Assembly: GCF_950295315.1 (NCBI RefSeq)
Contig: NC_080179.1
Coordinates: 69,220,615-69,284,614 of the forward strand
Length of the DNA: 64,000 nt
From: Erinaceus europaeus
Taxonomy: Eukaryota; Chordata; Mammalia; Eulipotyphla; Erinaceidae
Direction of reading: 5' to 3'
Shown here: positions 31,346-41,340 of the stretch, piece after piece
Layout of the letters: each line of letters begins with the position of its first letter
How positions within the stretch are numbered: position 1 is the first letter of the stretch
Position numbers and translations under genes: made by a program
The notes under the pieces: model-generated
Database searches by the model: none
Told to the model about the DNA's origin: nothing
The model's input: the letters and a program-made list of their open reading frames with translations, nothing else

Positions 31346-33117
31346 AAAAAGAAACGTTGTTCTAAGATATTTATTTAGAGAAATCATCTCAAAAAGGTTC
31401 AACCAGCATGGCAGAAAATACATTTCAAGGTTGTATCAAATATATGGTTATGGCAGATAAATATTTCTCATGAAACAAAATCAAACACATGAAAGGCTTG
31501 CAGCCTTTTGTGTCATGAGGTTGGTAGAGATGTATTGATGATGATAATGATGGAAAGCTATTGGCAATTAATTTCAATACTGCTAATAGATGCATCTTGC
31601 ATTCTTCATTATCACACATGGCAGATATAACCCACTGAAAATGCACAGCCAACAACAAGGAGCAATGTATCATTGTAGCTTTGGGCAGAGATTTACATTT
31701 ATATCACAAAATTGTTAGGGCCAAAACAATGTTTGTCTTTAAGTTCTTTGCATAGACAAAGGAAGCCAATCATTGCCCTGAGTCCTGGGAATTGTGCAAG
31801 TCTTCAATAGACCCACAGGAGGTCACCCATGGCTAATGGAGCAGTGTATTTCATGTGATCTGTGTTGACATGCTTCCTGAAAAAAATACAATGGAACTTG
31901 AAGATGGATTCCCTTACTTGACTGTAATTGAAATCAGTAGAAAAAAAAATGTAGGTGGGCTTTTTCCTTTTTTGATGACAAACTTCTGTTCTGTATCTAA
32001 AATCATATAAGCATTCTACCCTTCAAGAGGAAATCTTTGTTTGCAACTCAGAATTATTTTGTATCATTAAGCCAAGTAATGATAGCCAGTTAATGCAGTT
32101 GTGCTGGAGCATGACAAAAGGACACGAGGATGGGAAAAGAGTACCAGGAATACACAACTGATTACACAACTCTGCAGTCACAGAGGAATGGTTACACTCC
32201 CTGAAACTCCTATAGCTGAGACCATAAATATAGACCATAAATGTTGTCTCCTCACGGCACATGCAATTTCAGAGGGTGGTGAATTTGCCAGGTCATTTTC
32301 ACTAATGGCCTTTCAGGAAGAAGATTCTTGAACATGGAGTGCTGAAATCAAATATGATCCAAACACGCTGTGGCTCTCAGAATGTCAAGCCCTCTGGAAA
32401 TGCAAGGTCCTCAATGCAGCCACACATGATCAAAAATGACACCGAAATCAATTAATGCCAACAACTGCAATTAGAAAATCACTGATGAGTAGGGACATGA
32501 GGGACTCTAATTTCCCTTTGCCTGGGATCTCTGTTCCTGGTGACACCTGTCATGTTTCATTGACACAAATGCTTTCGGAAGCCAGTCACCATCTTCTCGA
32601 AAATTGCATTCCCAACCAGAGCTCCCCAGGCATGGTGTCAATTTATCCTCATTTGCAATGGGTCCCTAGACAGACTGAGTGCTCCCAGAGATAGAGCTTT
32701 TGTATCTGAAGAAGGGTGCAGAACCCTTCATAGCCATGTAGTTTAATCAAGATTTGTGGGAAAAATAAGATCAGTTGGTACATAGGGAAATCCATGTTGC
32801 AGGCACCAAGCAAAATATGTTCTGGAAACAACTTCCTAGCACCATTGAGCATATTCAGGTCAGGGAAGCTGTTCTACCATTGTAATCACAGTCTAAATAA
32901 ATGCAGCAATGTTTAATGGAATTTCATGTATATGCAAAAGACTTTACATGGGAGAATTGAATGTGGTTGCAGGAGAATGTCTATTACTATCTCTTAGTTT
33001 TTTAAACTGTAGATTTAAAGTTATGTCTTGCTTGTCAAAACCCATTTTTAGACCCTACAACTAGTAGGAGATAGAGCCAGGCTTAACCAGAATGAAACGT
33101 ATGTATTCACATAGACA
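31346..33117. other. Repeat-poor interval, nothing recognised
   Basis: About 1.7 kb without SINE or L1 signal. Open frames of up to 82 codons show no family resemblance. The sequence looks unique and could contain conserved noncoding elements. Confidence 0.4.
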
Positions 33118-33118
33118 A

Positions 33119-33145
33119 ATGCGCGCGCGCGCGCACACACACACA

Positions 33146-33176
<31 letters not shown>
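33119..33176. repeat. (GC)n followed by (AC)n
   Basis: Seven GC units run into about 20 AC units with one AGAC break. Alternating purine-pyrimidine of this type can adopt Z-DNA. Confidence 0.95.
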
Positions 33177-33178
<2 letters not shown>

Positions 33179-33276
33179 TACCTAAATCAACTTCTGCAAG
33201 GAAAACATGAAGTGGAAGAAAGTATCTTTAGATCTATCAGTATTTAACAAGTTTCAGAAACTAATTTTTCCCCCCA

Positions 33277-33557
33277 TCATCTGGATGGTAGTACATGTAG
33301 TTGAACAAACACATTAACAAAGAATTTGGGTTCAAGGCCCTTCTCCCCACCTGCAGGGGGGAAGATCCACGAGACAGGAAGCAGAGCTGAAGGTATCTCT
33401 CTCTCTCTCCCCTCTCAACTGTCCTGTCAAATGAAAGGAAAATGAATGACTGCCAGGAGCAGTGGATTTACTGTGCAGGCACCAAGGTCTAGTGATAACA
33501 CTGACGGCAAAATACAACAACAACAACAACTACTACTACTACTAATAATAATAATAA
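33277..33557 (+). mobile_element. SINE B-like with 3' module
   Basis: TCTGGATGGTAGTACATGTA, TTGGGTTCAAGGCCC, CCACCTGCAGGGGGGAAGAT, then TGCCAGGAGCAGTGGATTTA and an (AAC)n(ACT)n(AAT)n tail. Confidence 0.85.
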
Positions 33558-33715
33558 ACAAAACTGTACAATCCTAGAAGTCAATCTGAATGCAAATGAT
33601 GTAACTTGGCTCCTAGTTGACTTTTTTTAGACGAATTAATTTGAGACTTTATGGTAAGCTGATAAAATGGTATATTTGTTTTATTCAATATTATTGCAGG
33701 TCTTTTTTTCTTAAA

Positions 33716-34011
33716 TATTTTTCTTTTTTAAATATTTATTTATTTTCTTTTTGTTGCCCTTGTTTTTTTTAATTGTTGTTATAGTTATTATTGTTGTTGA
33801 TGTTGTCGTTGTTGGATAGGACAGAGAGAAATGGAGAGAGGAGGGAAAGACAGAGGGGGATTGAAAGACAGACACCTGCAGACCTGCTTCACTGCCTGTG
33901 AAGCGACTCCCCAGCAGGTGGGGAGCTGGCGGCTTGAACTGGGATCCTTAAGCCAGTCCTTGAGCTTTGTACCACTTGTGCTTAACCCGCTGTGCTACCG
34001 CCCGACTCCCG
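33716..34011 (-). mobile_element. SINE A
   Basis: A full A-type complement from TTTAAATATTTATTTATTTT to CCGCCCGACTCCC. GCAGGTCTTTT just left and GCAAGTCTTTT just right are a one-mismatch target duplication. Confidence 0.95.
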
Positions 34012-34377
34012 CAAGTCTTTTGAGAAGGCTTTTTTTAAATTTTAGATTCTGCCTACAGTGTTCAATAAATGTACTATATGCATATTTACAGAGGGGTTCC
34101 TTTTCTTATCTAATAAGATAGAATTCAGCACAATGAAATCTTGATGGATGATTCTAAGTAGTTAATCGAATCTCATCTTTCCATTAATCTAATTTTATTG
34201 TCATAGATGTGTTCTCAGCAGTTTATCTTTAGCAGTAATCAGATTTCACTTTTAATGCAAACAAGTTCAACTGGGTTTTAACATCTACACATGCTCCTGG
34301 CTCAGCCTACATTGATCTTGGGAAGATAAGGATTCTACCAAGGTCTTTTTAAAATTCTCTTTCATGTCAAATTTGTT
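34012..34377. other. Unique spacer
   Basis: Nothing recognised apart from AT-rich sequence. Confidence 0.4.
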
Positions 34378-34392
34378 GAATTACTTCTCTTT

Positions 34393-34667
34393 TTAAAAAA
34401 TATTTATTTCGTTTTTGTTGCCCTTGTTTTTATTATTGTTGTAGTTATTATTGATGTCGTCGTTGTTGGATAGGACAGAGAGAAATGGAGAGAGGAGGGG
34501 AAGATAGAGATGGGGAGAGAAAGAGAGACACCCGCAGACCTGCTTCACTGCCTGTGAAGGGGCTCCCCTGCAGGTGGGGAGCCGGGGACTCGAACCGGGA
34601 TCCTCATGCTGGTCCTTGTGCTTTGCGCCATGTGCGCTTAACCCGCTGCGCTACCTCCCAACTTCCT
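34393..34667 (-). mobile_element. SINE A with target duplication
   Basis: Full A-type complement. GAATTACTTCTCTTT at 34378-34392 and GAATTGCTTCTCTTT at 34668-34682 flank it with one mismatch. Confidence 0.95.
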
Positions 34668-34682
34668 GAATTGCTTCTCTTT

Positions 34683-35035
34683 AGGTCATACATTGTCCCA
34701 TAATTGAGAAGAAAATGCCGCAGAGCTAAGAGTCAATAATAAAAGTTTGAAAATCAACCACAATGGAGAGGAATGGCAAGAGTTCAGACCTTGATGTGAA
34801 CTGGTGGATTCCTCATTTGTAAAATGAGGAACGGTAACATCGACCACACAGAATTTCACTTCATTCATTTCGTGGCAAAGTGAGATGGATGTGGGACTCA
34901 GACACTGAGAAATAATTGTTGTTCTAGTTATGAATGAACTGCTGAAGGCTGAGAGCTGATATGGAGATGATGACATCTCACAAGGACATTGAATAAAACT
35001 TTGTAGAAGAAATTATTATTATTATTATTCACTTC
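34683..35035. other. Unique spacer with ATT repeat
   Basis: (ATT)n near 35012-35028; otherwise nothing seen. Confidence 0.4.
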
Positions 35036-35180
35036 TAAAATATATTTTTTATGAAAGTGAAAGATACCAGAATACTGCTCAGCTCTGACTGATGAAGGTG
35101 ATGAGGACTGAACCTGGGACTCTAGGACCTCAAGCATGCAAATACTGTGCTCTAGCAGGCTGAGCTGTCTCTGCGGCCCA
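35036..35180 (-). mobile_element. SINE C
   Basis: TACTGCTCAGCTCTGACTGA, GGACTGAACCTGGGACTC and CAAGCATGCAAATACTGTGC are the complement of a C-type SINE. Confidence 0.8.
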
Positions 35181-35484
35181 GGATAAATGGACTTTTAGAG
35201 AGCACCTTCTGAAATAGCCTCTACTTGATATTTGGAGAATAAAAGGTGAGGCTCAAGAGGATGTAGAATTGTACATGTACTGCCATGCGTGCATTTAAGC
35301 ACCAGTGGCGTTTGGTGAGCAGGAGAAGATAGGAGCAGCAGGTATTGACTGTGGATGTGAATACTAATGGGGAAATCAGATATAGCTGCTGAGTTAGGAG
35401 AAGCAGCTAGGGGTGGTGGGTGCCCTTACACACACTCGTTGTCTATAGGAGAAAAAGTTTTCCTGAGACCCACAATTAATAAAG
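35181..35484. other. Unique spacer
   Basis: No element or gene signal recognised. Confidence 0.4.
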
Positions 35485-35735
35485 AGTGAGTCACCTGGCA
35501 GAGCTCACATGTTCAAGCGATGATCCACATCTGCAAGGGGAAAGCTTCCTGAGCAGTGAACAGCCCTGCGCTTCTTCTCTTTCTCTCTGTTTCCTTTCCT
35601 TTTCTTTCTATTCCCCTCCCCCCCCCGTTTTACTTTTTAGCGGGGGTGGGGGGGACAGGGGGTGATGGCCACTGGAGAGTGATAGAATCATATAGGCAGG
35701 GAGCCCCAGAAATAACTGGTGGTAAAAACAAAAGA
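35485..35735 (+). mobile_element. Diverged SINE B with 3' module
   Basis: GTCACCTGGCAGAGCTCACA, CTGCAAGGGGAAAGCTTCC, a C/T body with a C run, then TGGCCACTGGAGAGTGATAG and GGGAGCCCCAGAAATAACTG from the 3' module. Confidence 0.65.
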
Positions 35736-35813
35736 TTAGGTGTCATCTAACTATCTTAGGGCATGTATATTTTCTACCATAATGCTCTTACTTTGTTTAG
35801 AATCACACTCTTG

Positions 35814-36082
35814 GGGAGTTGGGCAGTGGCACAGTGGGTTAAGCGCATGTGCCACAAAGCACAAGGACCAACATAAAGATCCTGGTTCAGGTCCCCGGCT
35901 CCCCACTTGCAGGGGAGTGGCTTCACAGGCGGTGAAGCAGGTCTGAAGGTGTCTCTCTTTTTCTCCCCCTGTCTTCCCCCTTCCTCTCCATTTCTCTCTG
36001 TCCTATCCAACAAGGACAATAATAATAACTACTAGGGCAACAAAAGGGAATAAATAAATAAATAAATAAATAAATAAATATG
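35814..36082 (+). mobile_element. SINE A
   Basis: GGGGAGTTGGGCAGTGGCAC, GTGGGTTAAGCGCATG, GATCCTGGTTCAGGTCCCC and a long (AAAT)n tail. Confidence 0.92.
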
Positions 36083-36134
36083 TAAAAAATATACTCTTTA
36101 CTATAGTCACATGCTACTTAATTCTACTATTTCA

Positions 36135-36322
36135 AGGGTCAAGTGGTGGTGCATCTGGTTGAGTGCACATGTAGTAATGCTTAACGACTTCAGTTCAAGC
36201 CCCCACCCCACCTGTGCAGTGGTTTTGTATATGCCTCTGTGTCTCTCTTCCTATCTCTCTCTCCCCTCTTGATTTCCCTCTGCCTCTATCCTGTAAATAA
36301 ATAAATAATAAAAATAAATAAA
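36135..36322 (+). mobile_element. SINE B
   Basis: GGGTCAAGTGGTGGTGCATC, TGGTTGAGTGCACATGTAGT, CAGTTCAAGCCCCC and an (AAAT)n tail; the mid part is shortened. Confidence 0.88.
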
Positions 36323-36326
36323 CGTT

Positions 36327-36596
36327 GGGAGACCAGGCCTTGACACACATGGTTGAGCACAGGCATTACTATATACACAGACCAGGGTTTGAGCCTCTGC
36401 TCGCCACCTGTAGAGAGGTAACTTCATGAGTGGTGATGGTGATGCAAGTCTTGCGGGTGTTTCTCTGTCATTCTTCCCCTCTGCCCACCCCCCCATCCCC
36501 AGTTTCTCTCTGTCCTATAAAATAAAGGGGAAAAATGGCCACCAGGAGTGCAGGCATTGAGCCCCAGTGATAACCCTGGTGGTAATTAAATAAATG
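36327..36596 (+). mobile_element. SINE B with 3' module
   Basis: GGAGACCAGGCCTTGACACA, CAGGGTTTGAGCCTC, CTTCATGAGTGGTGATGG, then ATGGCCACCAGGAGTGCAGG and CCCCAGTGATAACCCTGGTG. Confidence 0.85.
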
Positions 36597-37121
36597 CCCC
36601 AAAATTAAATGGCAATGAATTGAATTATCATAGCAACCACATTGCCCACTCCTCAAATGCTCAATAGCTACATAGAACTAGCAGCTGCTCAGTCCCCACT
36701 GGAGACTCACATGGGAAGGTCCAGGGTTAGGAGATTCCCGATGCAGAGAAGAGAGAATAAGACGCAGAGTGCTGTTGCTAATGGCAGGCTTAACCACAGA
36801 GGCCACAAAGCTGCTGGCTTTGTGTTCGCTTCATCTGTTAACTCTTCTGTGGAGGCATAGAGGAAACAGAAAAGTTTTACCTCATTTAGCATCTTTCAGG
36901 GAGAGATAATTTTACTCATGTGACATCTATCTTGTAAATCACTATTTCCCACAAAAAGCCATTTGAAGAAAGAAAGGGGGAAAAAGACAAAAAAAGGCAA
37001 TGAAGGGCCCAAACTGATGTCTGACTTAAAATCAATGCCTAATAAATGCCACTTATTATTATTACTATCAATAGTAATACTATCAATACTAATAATTGTG
37101 AATGTTAAAAACGAATATACT
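36597..37121. other. Unique spacer
   Basis: The 72-codon and 81-codon frames here lack family resemblance. No repeat recognised. Confidence 0.45.
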
Positions 37122-37445
37122 AGGGGGCTGGGTGGTAGCACACCAAGTTAAGCTCACATAGTGCAAAGTGCAAGGCTCACACAAAGTTCCTGGTGTCAGC
37201 CCCCGGCTCCCCCCCTGCTGGGGAGGGGGTCACTTCACAAGCAGTGAAGCAGTTCTGCAGGTGTCTGTCTTTCTCTCCCCTTCTCTTATCTTCTCTTCCT
37301 CTCCCAGTTTCTCTCTGTCGTATCCAACAACAGCAGCAACAACAATGGGAAAAAAGATGGCTGCCAGGAGCAGTGGATTCTTAGGGCAGGCACCGAGCCC
37401 CAGCCATAACCCTGGAGGCAACAACAACAACAACAACAACAACAC
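37122..37445 (+). mobile_element. SINE A-long
   Basis: GGGGGCTGGGTGGTAGCACA, CCCCGGCTCCCCCCCTGC, TCACAAGCAGTGAAGCAG, then GCTGCCAGGAGCAGTGGATT, GGCACCGAGCCCCAGCC and an (AAC)n tail. Confidence 0.92.
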
Positions 37446-38180
37446 TAATGAACTAATTAAAAGCCACAAATACTATGACATGAATTGTGGTAGAGAACAC
37501 TTTAGTTTCCTTACAGGCTGTTCCCAAATACCACTAGCTAGCTTTAAGCCATGCCTGTGCTATGTAGATTTTCTTTACCATTAAATTCGTGAGAAAAAGG
37601 GCTAAAAGAAAAGGCTAACTATCTGTTTTAAATGCATGATAAACTTTACATGTGAATGTCTTTTTTCTATCAAAAAACATATTCTTCGGAGCAGTAATTA
37701 ATTTAGGATTGCCCCCTCCCCTATTTAATATGTAAAATAAACTGTGACAAAAGCTGGCCCCAGGCAGGGAAGTAAAAATGGCCGGAATTGCTCATTATAA
37801 TTACAATGAAATAATGCTTTCTAGAAAACAATGTTTTCTTTTGTTTTCCTTAGTCTGATAGGAAACTGTGAAAATTGGAGCCCTATTCAATTCATCCTTT
37901 CTTTCCACTTCAAATGCATTCCTGACACCCATTTAAAAAGTCTTTCCCCAAACTGAAATTAATATTTTCCAGACTAGTTTTGAGAATTGCATCTTGTTTT
38001 TCTGAGTCTCTGGCAACCCCAAAGCTAATAATAACTATCATTGCATAACTAAGTTAGTGGGGGCAGGTCAGGAGAGAAAGGGGGCGGTAATAAATAATTC
38101 AGACTCCTAGGGCAGTTTGATTGGCTCAGCAAAGAGTAACATTGTATTAGTCCTTCAGTTAACAGACATTCTTCTCTGTC
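37446..38180. other. Repeat-poor interval
   Basis: About 0.7 kb of AT-rich unique sequence with TAATTA-like motifs (for example CATTATAATTACAATG near 37792). A candidate for conserved noncoding DNA only. Confidence 0.35.
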
Positions 38181-38184
38181 TCCA

Positions 38185-38304
38185 TGTAGCTTTTATTTAT
38201 TTATTTACATATTCACACCATTCTCACCACCAAAGGTCTGTGTCCCTAACCCCACCCCCTTTGGTGGAGCTGAAAATCTTTTTGAAAAACACTTCAAGTC
38301 CTTC
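38185..38304 (-). mobile_element. L1-derived 3' end, split by a SINE
   Basis: TCACACCATTCTCACCACCA, CCTTTGGTGGAGCTG and, past the SINE, sequence at 38738-38800 resemble the older L1-derived 3' end seen at 13.4 and 57.1 kb. Confidence 0.45.
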
Positions 38305-38313
38305 TATGAAGAT

Positions 38314-38724
38314 TTTTTTTTTTGCCTCCAGGGTTATTGCTGGGGCTCGGGGCCTGCACCACAAATGCACTGCACCTGGAGACCATTTTTTCCCCTTTTG
38401 TTGTCCTTGTTGTTTTATCATTGCCGTGATCATTATTATTGTTATTGTTGCTGTCTTTGGATAGGACAGAGAAAAATGGAGAGGGGAGGGAAGACAGAGA
38501 GGGGGAGAGAAAGATAGACACCTGCAGACCTGTTTCACTGCCTGTGAAGCGAATCCCCTGCAGGTGGGGAGCCGGGGGCTTGAACCGGGATCCTTGAACC
38601 GGGATCCTTGAACCGGGATCCTTGAACCGGGATCCTTGAACCGGGATCCTTGAACCGGGATCCTTAAGCCAGTCCTTGCGCTTCGCACCATATGCGCTTA
38701 ACCCGCTGCGCTACTCCCGACTCC
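38314..38724 (-). mobile_element. SINE A-long with amplified B-box
   Basis: TATGAAGAT at 38305-38313 repeats at 38729-38737. The 3' module (GCCTCCAGGGTTATTGCTGG, ATGCACTGCACCTGGAG), body and head are all present. The B-box region at 38581-38664 is a six-fold tandem array, which makes this copy longer than its relatives. Confidence 0.95.
38581..38664 (-). repeat. Six exact 14-bp repeats over the SINE B-box
   Basis: TGAACCGGGATCCT is repeated six times without a mismatch. On the SINE sense strand each unit carries GGTTCA, the core of the pol III B-box, preceded by GGATCCC. Other SINE A copies in the window have one unit. Confidence 0.97.
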
Positions 38725-38831
38725 CTTTTATGAAGATCTTATGCTCTTTGTGTCTCAAATTTATGTTCTGAAATCCTACTGGCCATGATGGAGTCTACTT
38801 CAACTCCATCTTCTCTTGCTCTAGAAGGGGC

Positions 38832-38975
38832 TGCTTGAGCTGGTGAAACAGCATAATGGTTATGCAAAAAGGCTTTCATGCCTGATGCTCCAAGGTTCCA
38901 GGTTCAATCCCCAGCACCACTATACGCTGGAACTGAACAGTGCTCAGTTCTCTGGTAAAAGGAAAGTAAGCAAGA
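38832..38975 (+). mobile_element. SINE C
   Basis: AGCATAATGGTTATGCAAAA, GCTTTCATGCCTGATGCTCC, GGTTCAATCCCCAGCACCAC and an AAGGAAAGTAAG end. Confidence 0.88.
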
Positions 38976-39884
38976 AAGCAGGTGCGGCTGTTTTTGGTCA
39001 AAATAAGGCTGTGAAGTGTGAACATTACTGACTGGTCTGTTGTCAACATTATGTTTGAGAAACATATTTGTCCTGCTGGTGATCATGGCAGTTTATGAAT
39101 GAGTATAGACTTTTATATTGGTCAGTTAGAAGGTACTTTATGGCATCATGTGTCACCCAGTAGCAAACAATTTCTTCAACATTGTTGGGATAATTTTCTT
39201 TCTGGTAGAAAAGCTGGTGAGTTTATAATGTGGGTCAAAACCCAAGAGATTAAGAAGTACAATATTTAGATTGTAAATGTAAAAGTTTAGGAGAGTTTTT
39301 CAGTTTTCAAATATAAACTTTAAGTAGGGATGTCTTTATGAGTCACCTAGTCAAGGTTTCTTAAAATTCATATTAATAATGACAATACTGAAGACACTTG
39401 TTAAACATTCATACCTAGAACACACTCAATTTATTTCTTAAGCAGTTGTTAAATATAAATAGGCAGCCTAGGAAAAGGGAAGTATTCATAATATTGTTTT
39501 TAATTTTAGTGAAAAGAATTCTGGAGATTAAATGAAGTTTTCCTTTACATTTCAACTCCCAATTTCCAAATAGCCTTGAATGCTGCATTTATTTATGTTT
39601 CCAAATCTTACACAGTGGTTTGCAGTGATGTCCTTCATGAAATGACAAGATGAAGAAGACAAGCTGAGGACAAGATCAGGGAAAAACAGAGTCAATGGAG
39701 GAAGTAAATGTGATGGAAAAGGCACTATTCTAAGTCCTGTACGTACTTTACAGTGTGATGTAACTTGTGTTTACACCTGTGTGCCTTCCTGTCAGTTTGT
39801 GTGTCTAGTGATATATGTATGTGTGTTTGCAGGGGAAGAACAGAAAGTGAGATGGAAGAAAGAAAGTTGTTCGAAAAAAAATAT
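38976..39884. other. Unique spacer
   Basis: No repeat family or coding pattern recognised over about 0.9 kb. Confidence 0.45.
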
Positions 39885-40190
39885 TGGGGGGCAGGTGGGC
39901 AGTAGCACACTGGGTTAAACACAAGGGCTATCATAAGAGTGCCCATTCTACCTCTAGGCTCCCCACCTGCAGGGAGATGGTTTACAAGTGGTGAAACAAG
40001 TCTGCAGGTGTCTTTCTCTCCCCCTCTTTGTCTTCCCCTCTCCTCTGGATTTCTCTCTGTCCTAGCCAACAATAAAGGCAACATTAATAACAATGACAAC
40101 AAAATAGAAAAAATGGACACCAGGAGCAGTGGATTCTGAGTGCAGGCACCGAGCTCCAGCAATATCCCTGGAAGCAAAAAATAAAAGAAA
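39885..40190 (+). mobile_element. SINE A-long
   Basis: GGGGGGCAGGTGGGCAGTAG, CACTGGGTTAAACACAAG, GGCTCCCCACCTGCAGGGAG, then ACACCAGGAGCAGTGGATTC and GGCACCGAGCTCCAGCAATA. Confidence 0.9.
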
Positions 40191-40417
40191 GAGAAAAAAA
40201 AAAAAAAGAAAAAGGAAAATTAAAAAAAATAGAAGGTAAGATAACTTTGCAAAGAAAATATTGACAGTGGGAAGCATAGAGCTGCCTTGAATGCTGTTAA
40301 CTAGGTAATTGGTTTATTGGTACTTCCCCATTCTAAATTATTTTATAATTAAGCTTTTGATTGCAATCGCTATACCATCATCCCAAAGTAGGTTTATGGA
40401 GCTGAGAATTTAAAAGA
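40191..40417. other. A-rich then unique spacer
   Basis: An A-rich SINE tail to about 40235, then unique sequence. Confidence 0.4.
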
Positions 40418-40556
40418 TTAGAGAACAGGAAAGCTATCAGGGGAGGGGATGGGATACAGAGTTCTGGTGGTGGGAACTGTGTGAAGTTGTACCCCTCTTA
40501 TCCTATGGTTTAGTCAATGTTTCGTTTTTATAAATAAAAATATTACAAATAAATAA
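40418..40556 (+). mobile_element. L1-derived 3' tail, strongly truncated
   Basis: GAACAGGAAAGCTATCAGGG, GAGGGGATGGGATACAGAG, TTCTGGTGGTGGGAACTGTG and TTATAAATAAAAATATTAC equal the last 140 bp of the family at 60.24 kb and 0.54 kb, including its polyadenylation signal. Confidence 0.8.
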
Positions 40557-40576
40557 AGAAAAGAAAAATATGTACT

Positions 40577-40744
40577 TTAATTTATTTATTTTTCTATGAG
40601 AGAATTAAAGAGAGAGAGAGAGAGAGAATGAGCCTAGAACACTGCCCAATTTTAGCTTATGGTGATTCTGGGGGTTGAACCTGAAACATCAGAGCCACAG
40701 GCATGAAAACCTTCTACATAACCATCCAGCTGTCTGCCCAGTCC
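40577..40744 (-). mobile_element. SINE C-like
   Basis: GAGA run, CTAGAACACTGCCCAATTTT, GGTTGAACCTGAAACATC and ACATAACCATCCAGCTGTCT are complementary to a C-type SINE. Confidence 0.75.
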
Positions 40745-41053
40745 AAGACAGAAGAATTATGCCAATAATAGGATCAGAAAAGCAAGTGGAATATTGATGG
40801 CCAAATTTTCAAATGATTTTAGGACATTTTTGCTAGGAGGTGTCTTCATGATGAGGATTTTTATCACTGACTGTAAATTCATGATGCTGACTTACACAAG
40901 AAACTCATTCTTGTCCTATTTGTCTAAAACACCTTGGAAATAGGTCCCTTTATCACAGATTTTTTTTCCCTGTTTTTGTTTTTCTTGACACTGTATGATG
41001 ATTATTTATACATGTGTCTTCTCATTTTTAGTAGGCTGTGTAAGAAACTTCTT

Positions 41054-41328
41054 ATTTATTTATTTATTTATTATTTATTCCCTTTTGTTGCCCTTGTTGT
41101 TTTATTGTTATAGTTATGATTGATGTCATTGTTGTTGGATAGGACAGAGAGAAATGGAGGGGAAGACAGAGAGGGGGACAGAAAGATAGACACCTGCAGA
41201 CCTGCTTCGCTGCCTGTGAAGCGACTCCCCTGCAGGTGGGGAGCTGGGGGCTCAAACCAGGATCCTTATGCCAGTCCTTGTGCTTTGCACCACCTGCACT
41301 TAAACAACTGTGTTACCGCCCAACTCCC
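41054..41328 (-). mobile_element. SINE A with target duplication
   Basis: AAGAAACTTCTT at 41042-41053 is repeated at 41329-41340. The head on the right has CTTAAACAACTGTGTTACC, a mutated A-box. Confidence 0.95.
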
Positions 41329-41340
41329 AAGAAACTTCTT

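Noticed and set aside
38224..38691. 155-codon frame with RFKDPGS-type repeats
   Set aside because: Produced by the six-fold 14-bp array in a SINE A on the minus strand.
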